Assembly (NCBI GenBank): GCA_032111745.1
Contig: JAULUH010000529.1
Location: 1 to 8,573 of the forward strand
From: JAULUH01 sp032111745
Lineage (GTDB): Bacteria; Chloroflexota; Anaerolineae; JAAEKA01
Length of the DNA stretch: 8,573 nt
Reading direction: 5' to 3'
Shown here: positions 5,428-8,573 of the stretch, in pieces
How the letters are laid out: each line of letters opens with the position of its first letter
How positions within the stretch are numbered: position 1 is the stretch's first letter
Translations under genes and position numbers: made by a program
The notes under the pieces: model-generated
What the model was told of the DNA's origin: nothing
Seen by the model: the letters and a program-made list of their open reading frames with translations, nothing else
The model's database searches: none

Positions 5428-7392
5428 TCACGGCCTCGTGTCTTCGTTATGGCCATCCCGGGCATCGACCTGCCCGTCGTTCACTGCGGCCAGCGCTTTG
5501 GCAACGCGACGGTGCGCCAGCCGGCGTCGCGCCGCGCTCATGGCATCGTAACAGGCCTCGCGCAGTTTCTCGTGGGTGAAGTCGTAGCTATCGCCCGTCG
5601 CCTCGCGCAGGATCCGCCGGCAGCACAGCTCATCCAGCGCCTGCACCAGGCTGGCCTCGTCACTGCCGCAGGCGTGCGCCAGGACTGTATACCGGGAGGC
5701 GCCTCCGATCACGGCGGCCAGCTCGGCCACCTCCAGCGCAGCCGGGGAGAGCTGCGCCAGCCGCGCCCGCAACACCTGTTGAATCTTGAGCGGCAGCGGT
5801 TGCCCGGCCTGCAGTGCCGACTCGCCATGCTGGAGATCCCAGGGGCCGGGGCGGCCCAACCCGGCCCGCACCATCTCCACCACAAAAAGTGGATTGCCTT
5901 CCGATGCCCTGCCCAGCGCTTCGGCCACTGCGGGTTCCAGCGGCCGGCCCGCGATATGGCTCGCCAATGCCGACACCTCCTGGCGGTCCAGCGGCGCCAG
6001 GTCGATCTCGCTGACCGTGCCGTAGCGGTGCAAGCTGTCGATCAGCAGCGCCAGCGGCCGGTTTTCCGCCGGATCACCGGAACGGATCGTGCCCACCACC
6101 AGCAGCCGGCCGCGGGCATCGAAGCGCAGCAAGAAGTGTAGCCAGTCCAGGGTATCGTGATCGCACCACAACAGATCGTCCAGGACCAGCAGGATCGGAA
6201 GTGGCTCCGCCGCAGGCGTTCCCGCCGGCGACACGCGGCCCAAGGCGCAGCCAGGCGATCGACCCCACGCATACACGGCATGCGCCAGGGCTTCGAAGAG
6301 CCGGTGACGCTCCCATGACGCGGCGAGATGGCGCCGGCTGCCTGGCCCTTTAGACAGCACCCGGCTGACCTCACGCCGCCAGGGTTCTGGCAGGGTGGGC
6401 ACAGGCCGGCTGCGCAGCCAGATAAGGATAGGGCCATAGGGCAGACTGCTTTCGGCGGCATAGCAGGCGGCCCGCGCGGCCGGATAACCCTGGTGGCCCA
6501 CCCAGGCCAGCAGCTCTTCGGCCAGTCGCGTCTTGCCGATGCCTACATCCCCGGTGATCAGGGCCAACTGGGGGCGTCCGCTGGCGGCAGACTGCCAAAC
6601 CCTCAAGAGCTTTAACCACTCTCGACGGCGTCCCACCAGCGGCGAATTCTCCTCCGCTGGACCGGGTCGTAACTCGGCGGCGGGTGCAGCACCATGCAGG
6701 GCCTGAAGGTAGAGCTGTTGGGTCGCGGGGGCAGGCTCGACTCCCAGCTCGTGCCGCAGCCCGGTGGCGCAGGCATGGTAGGTGCGCAGCGCGGCTGCCC
6801 GGTCGCCGGCAAGCATCTGCAGGCGGATCAGGTGCCGGCAGTAGCCCTCGCAGAGCGGGTCCTCGCGGGCCAACCGTTGGGCGTACCCCAGCGCAGCCTG
6901 GTAATCACGCGCATCCTCCAGTTGCTGCACCAACCGTTCCAGCGCGGCGATATAGAGGCGATGGTAGCGGTCGCGTTCGGGCGCCACCCAGTCGCCGTAG
7001 CACTCCGGCAACAGCTGGCCGCGATACATCTCAATCGCGCGCTGGTGCGCGCCTTCCTCGACCGCCGCCTCGAACTCTGCTGTGTCCAGGATGTAGGGGA
7101 CGTGCGGCTCCCAAACGAGAACCTGCCCCTCGCAGTGCAAGCAGCAGTCGCTGTGGGGCAGGGCATGGCGCAACAGATGGACCAGATTGCGCAGGTTGGT
7201 GCGGGCCTGTTCCTCGGTGGAATCGGGCCACAGGAGGAAGGCCAGGTGCTGCCGTGATTGCGGCGCGCCCCGGTGCAGGATCAGGTACGCCAATAGGGCG
7301 CGCAGGCGCGGGGAGTTGACGGCCGTCACCCGGGCGCCGTCAAAAGTCAGGCCGAATTCGCCCAGCAGGTGGATGTGCAGGCCCGGCGTCAC
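5428..7392 (-). CDS. SARP-type (BTAD) transcriptional regulator with STAND ATPase domain, lacking the usual TPR tail
   Basis: A 654-aa regulator of the AfsR/SARP type. Residues 4-95 are an OmpR-like winged helix (LHIHLLGEFGLTFDG, then RLRALLAYLILHRG and LLWPD...ARTNLRNLVHLLR). Residues 100-235 are the bacterial transcriptional activation domain (EMYRGQLLPECYGDWVAPER and RLAREDPLCEGYCRHLIRLQ). An ATPase follows: VGRRREW 253-259, Walker A GDVGIGKT 281-288, Walker B LLVLDD 401-406 and GNPLF 499-503. The protein stops about 25 residues after the THEKLREACYD segment (606-616), where related proteins usually continue into several hundred residues of TPRs. SARPs bind direct repeats and activate adjacent promoters; the ATPase-TPR part senses a signal. 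The GTG start at 7392 has GGAG about six bases upstream. It heads the minus-strand run and diverges from the plus-strand genes, whose control region holds SARP-like repeats. Confidence 0.93.
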   Translation of the reverse strand: MTPGLHIHLLGEFGLTFDGARVTAVNSPRLRALLAYLILHRGAPQSRQHLAFLLWPDSTEEQARTNLRNLVHLLRHALPHSDCCLHCEGQVLVWEPHVPYILDTAEFEAAVEEGAHQRAIEMYRGQLLPECYGDWVAPERDRYHRLYIAALERLVQQLEDARDYQAALGYAQRLAREDPLCEGYCRHLIRLQMLAGDRAAALRTYHACATGLRHELGVEPAPATQQLYLQALHGAAPAAELRPGPAEENSPLVGRRREWLKLLRVWQSAASGRPQLALITGDVGIGKTRLAEELLAWVGHQGYPAARAACYAAESSLPYGPILIWLRSRPVPTLPEPWRREVSRVLSKGPGSRRHLAASWERHRLFEALAHAVYAWGRSPGCALGRVSPAGTPAAEPLPILLVLDDLLWCDHDTLDWLHFLLRFDARGRLLVVGTIRSGDPAENRPLALLIDSLHRYGTVSEIDLAPLDRQEVSALASHIAGRPLEPAVAEALGRASEGNPLFVVEMVRAGLGRPGPWDLQHGESALQAGQPLPLKIQQVLRARLAQLSPAALEVAELAAVIGGASRYTVLAHACGSDEASLVQALDELCCRRILREATGDSYDFTHEKLREACYDAMSAARRRLAHRRVAKALAAVNDGQVDARDGHNEDTRP

Positions 7393-7436
7393 ATGCTGCT
7401 CCGATGATTAGAAAGTCTTCGCGCCGCTACGGGACG

Positions 7437-7465
7437 ATTATCTGACTTTGTGGCCTGCTTGTCTA
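7437..7465 (-). promoter_or_regulatory. Promoter of the SARP regulator gene
   Basis: On the minus strand TAGACA (plus coordinates 7460-7465) is followed after exactly 17 bp by GATAAT (7437-7442). Each differs from the sigma-70 consensus at one base. Transcription would begin near 7430, leaving a leader of about 38 nt to the GTG at 7392. With no clear promoter seen in the 69-bp gap before 5358, it may also serve the membrane operon. Confidence 0.6.
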
Positions 7466-7501
7466 CGACTAATGTCGCTTCGCCGCGGGTAAGCAGCCAG
7501 C

Positions 7502-7528
7502 TTCGTCGCCGGGTATGGGTGCGACGAA
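7502..7528. repeat. Inverted repeat or hairpin in the divergent control region
   Basis: TTCGTCGC (7502-7509) and GCGACGAA (7521-7528) are perfect 8-bp arms around an 11-nt spacer. The site lies between the leftward SARP promoter and the rightward GATAAT box and overlaps the first direct repeat by 3 bp. No T-run follows, so an operator or structural role is likelier than a terminator. Confidence 0.45.
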
Positions 7529-7556
7529 ACGCTTCTGAAACGCTGTGCCTGATAAT
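7526..7556 (+). promoter_or_regulatory. Putative SARP operator (11-bp-period direct repeats) and -10 box
   Basis: GAAACGCT occurs twice, at 7526-7533 and 7537-7544, with an 11-bp period. A GATAAT -10-like box follows at 7551-7556. Counting the repeat as a heptamer, 7 bp separate it from the -10; no good -35 is present. Known SARP operators are heptameric direct repeats with an 11-bp period ending about 8 bp before the -10, and SARPs replace a weak -35 by direct contact. This fits well beside a SARP gene. Transcription would begin near 7563 toward 7592 and 7718. Binding is inferred. Confidence 0.5.
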
Positions 7557-7591
7557 CTGTGCTCATCATCGCGGCCTCCAGAGAACCTTCG

Positions 7592-7654
7592 ATGACTCTG
7601 AAGAGCCTGTTCACCCTCAATGCGATCTTGCTCAAGAAACCCGCCGGCGCATGA
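7592..7654 (+). pseudogene. 20-aa micro-ORF, possible 5' remnant of a small membrane-protein gene
   Basis: ATG 7592 opens a 20-codon frame, MTLKSLFTLNAILLKKPAGA. The first 14 residues look like the start of the small uncharacterised membrane proteins that begin M.LK.LF.LNAI with a long hydrophobic helix. Here the helix breaks off after LL and the frame ends at TGA 7652-7654. It would lie about 30 nt downstream of the start expected from the GATAAT box. The ribosome site is weak (GAGAA). It could be a decayed gene or a leader peptide for the gene at 7718. The rest of 7655-7717 shows nothing but that gene's ribosome site. Confidence 0.3.
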
Positions 7655-7717
7655 TGGTGAACCTTCATCCGCGTGGGCGTTGACTACATCCCAAACCAGA
7701 AGCCTTGGAGGTCAACT

Positions 7718-8239
7718 ATGCTCGTCCTGATGATCCTGCTCCGCCTGATCCATATCGTGGCCGGCGTTCTGTGGGTAGGCGCCGGCATCTTCTACTTCCT
7801 ATTTGTTGTGCCCACCGTGAAAGGGCTGGGCCCGGCCGGGCCCAAGTTCATGCAGGACCTGGTGACCAAGCGCCGCTATCCCACGTTCATGAATGTCTCC
7901 AGCGGTTTGACCATCCTGGCCGGCCTCCTGCTCTTCTGGATTGTCTCCGGTGGCCTGAGCATGGCCTGGATCACCTCCGGGCCGGGCCTTGGCTTCACCA
8001 TTGGGTCGCTGGCGGCCCTGGCAGCCTACGGTGTCGGCTTCTTCGGGATCAGGCCGCGGGTCGAGCGCATGAACGCCCTGGGACAGGCCATCGCCGCTGC
8101 GGGCGGCCCGCCTACGCCTGAGCAGGCCGCCGAGCTGGGGCGGCTGGAGAAGGAGATGCACACCGTCGAGCGCTGGGATATGATCCTGCTGATGCTCTCA
8201 CTGGTTACCATGGCCACCGCGCGCTACTGGCACTTCTGA
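7718..8239 (+). CDS. Uncharacterised four-helix membrane protein, CopD/DUF2269-like
   Basis: A 173-aa integral membrane protein. Helices lie at about 2-31 (ILLRLIHIVAGVLWVGAGIF), 59-80, 90-111 and 154-171. Conserved-looking features are His12 with Trp19 in the first helix (LIHIVAGVLWVG), GPAGPKFMQDL at 38-48, SGG at 77-79, the loop AAAGGPPTPEQAAEL at 126-140, and the end MATARYWHF. These match a widespread family of small uncharacterised proteins I associate with DUF2269 or CopD-like proteins; the name is from memory. The start is ATG 7718 because GGAGG (7707-7711) lies six bases upstream; the frame opens earlier (ATG 7673) but without a comparable site. It looks intact. It is divergent from the SARP gene and the first full gene downstream of the presumed SARP-controlled promoter. 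Function unknown; a heme or copper link is speculative. Confidence 0.85.
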   Translation: MLVLMILLRLIHIVAGVLWVGAGIFYFLFVVPTVKGLGPAGPKFMQDLVTKRRYPTFMNVSSGLTILAGLLLFWIVSGGLSMAWITSGPGLGFTIGSLAALAAYGVGFFGIRPRVERMNALGQAIAAAGGPPTPEQAAELGRLEKEMHTVERWDMILLMLSLVTMATARYWHF

Positions 8240-8336
8240 GGCTTGATTCGCCGGAATCTGACGCCCGGGATATCATGGTCCGCGCCCACAAAAGGCTGTG
8301 AGGGGCAACGATCTCAAGAAGGAACGAGGATGCACC

Positions 8337-8573
8337 ATGGAACAAGCGAACTGGACCAGCGTTCTGTCGCCTCTTTTGGCCCTGGCTTTGCAGTTGGAAG
8401 GCGAAGGCCAGTACAACCTGGCCAAGCTGGCCCGTGCTACAGCCGATGCCCTGGGTCGCCGGGCCGCTTATCAGCGCATATCGGCTGAGCGATACGACCT
8501 GGTCGCAGAGATCGAGCGGATCACAGAGGCACTGGCCAGGCTGGAGCTAGACGAGGACCTATTAATTGCGTTC
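8337..8573 (+). CDS. Unrecognised helical protein, 3' end cut by window edge
   Basis: A frame open from ATG 8337 to the right edge, 79 codons without a stop: MEQANWTSVLSPLLALALQL, then EGEGQYNLAKLARATADALG, and an acidic, amphipathic end, EIERITEALARLELDED. No signal peptide or membrane segment is seen; the part visible is predicted all-helical and cytoplasmic. GAGGA lies upstream at good spacing (8325-8329), and AAGGA just before it. I do not recognise the family. The gene follows the membrane protein by 97 nt, in which only a small GATTC-GCCG-GAATC repeat (8245-8258) was seen, so co-transcription is possible. Confidence 0.75.
   Translation, partial: MEQANWTSVLSPLLALALQLEGEGQYNLAKLARATADALGRRAAYQRISAERYDLVAEIERITEALARLELDEDLLIAF

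Noticed and set aside
7438..7668. A 76-codon minus-strand frame beginning MKVHHHAPAGFL
   Set aside because: It covers the divergent control region, ends inside the SARP promoter, has no clear ribosome site and shows no recognisable family. I cannot exclude it entirely.
8243..8488. An 81-codon plus-strand frame
   Set aside because: It is out of frame with the gene starting at ATG 8337, which has the better ribosome site and protein-like composition and stays open to the edge.
1..8573. tRNA, rRNA, CRISPR array, insertion sequence or phage genes
   Set aside because: No cloverleaf, spaced repeat array, transposase motif or terminal inverted repeat pair was found on reading both strands, although short RNAs could escape notice by eye.

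Overview
The window is GC-rich chromosomal DNA, about 60-65% G+C by eye. It looks like a member of the Chloroflexota (Anaerolineae/Caldilineae type). The clues are a large MalT-like LuxR regulator, a SARP (BTAD)-STAND regulator, FitAB/VapBC-type toxin-antitoxin genes and small His-containing membrane proteins of a kind I associate with that phylum. The phylum call is inference; there is no rRNA or marker gene.

Layout. All genes from the left edge to 7392 are on the minus strand; those from 7592 to the right edge are on the plus strand. From left to right: a MalT/LuxR-family STAND regulator cut by the left edge (1-2719); its own intergenic promoter with a palindrome between -35 and -10 (2803-2835); an intact vapBC-type pair, toxin 2902-3354 and antitoxin 3351-3581; the vapBC promoter with a perfect palindrome over the -10 box (3642-3681); a second, decayed TA pair, toxin remnant 3862-4029 and antitoxin remnant 4026-4196; a tight three-gene membrane-protein operon (4193-5358); and a SARP-type regulator with a STAND ATPase but no TPR tail (5428-7392). 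A divergent control region (7393-7591) follows. It holds a strong minus-strand promoter for the SARP gene and, on the plus strand, a pair of 8-bp direct repeats with an 11-bp period just upstream of a GATAAT box. Rightward come a micro-ORF or gene remnant (7592-7654), a four-helix membrane protein (7718-8239) and the start of an unrecognised helical protein cut by the right edge (8337-8573).

How it may work together. The SARP gene lies 69 bp upstream of the membrane operon on the same strand and diverges from another membrane-protein gene, whose presumed promoter carries a SARP-like operator. A simple model is that this SARP-STAND protein controls the small membrane proteins on both sides. 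The membrane proteins contain conserved-looking histidines in helices and resemble heme-copper-oxidase subunit I fragments (two tandem paralogues) and CopD/DUF2269-like proteins. A redox, heme, copper or NO-related role is plausible but unproven.

The most unusual feature is the number of genes that look shortened in frame: the second toxin (front and back of a PIN protein joined, centre missing), its antitoxin (5' end missing), the 102-aa membrane protein (apparently head and tail of a longer protein), the SARP regulator (no TPR region) and the 7592 micro-ORF. This could be local genome erosion by small deletions or a consensus or assembly problem.
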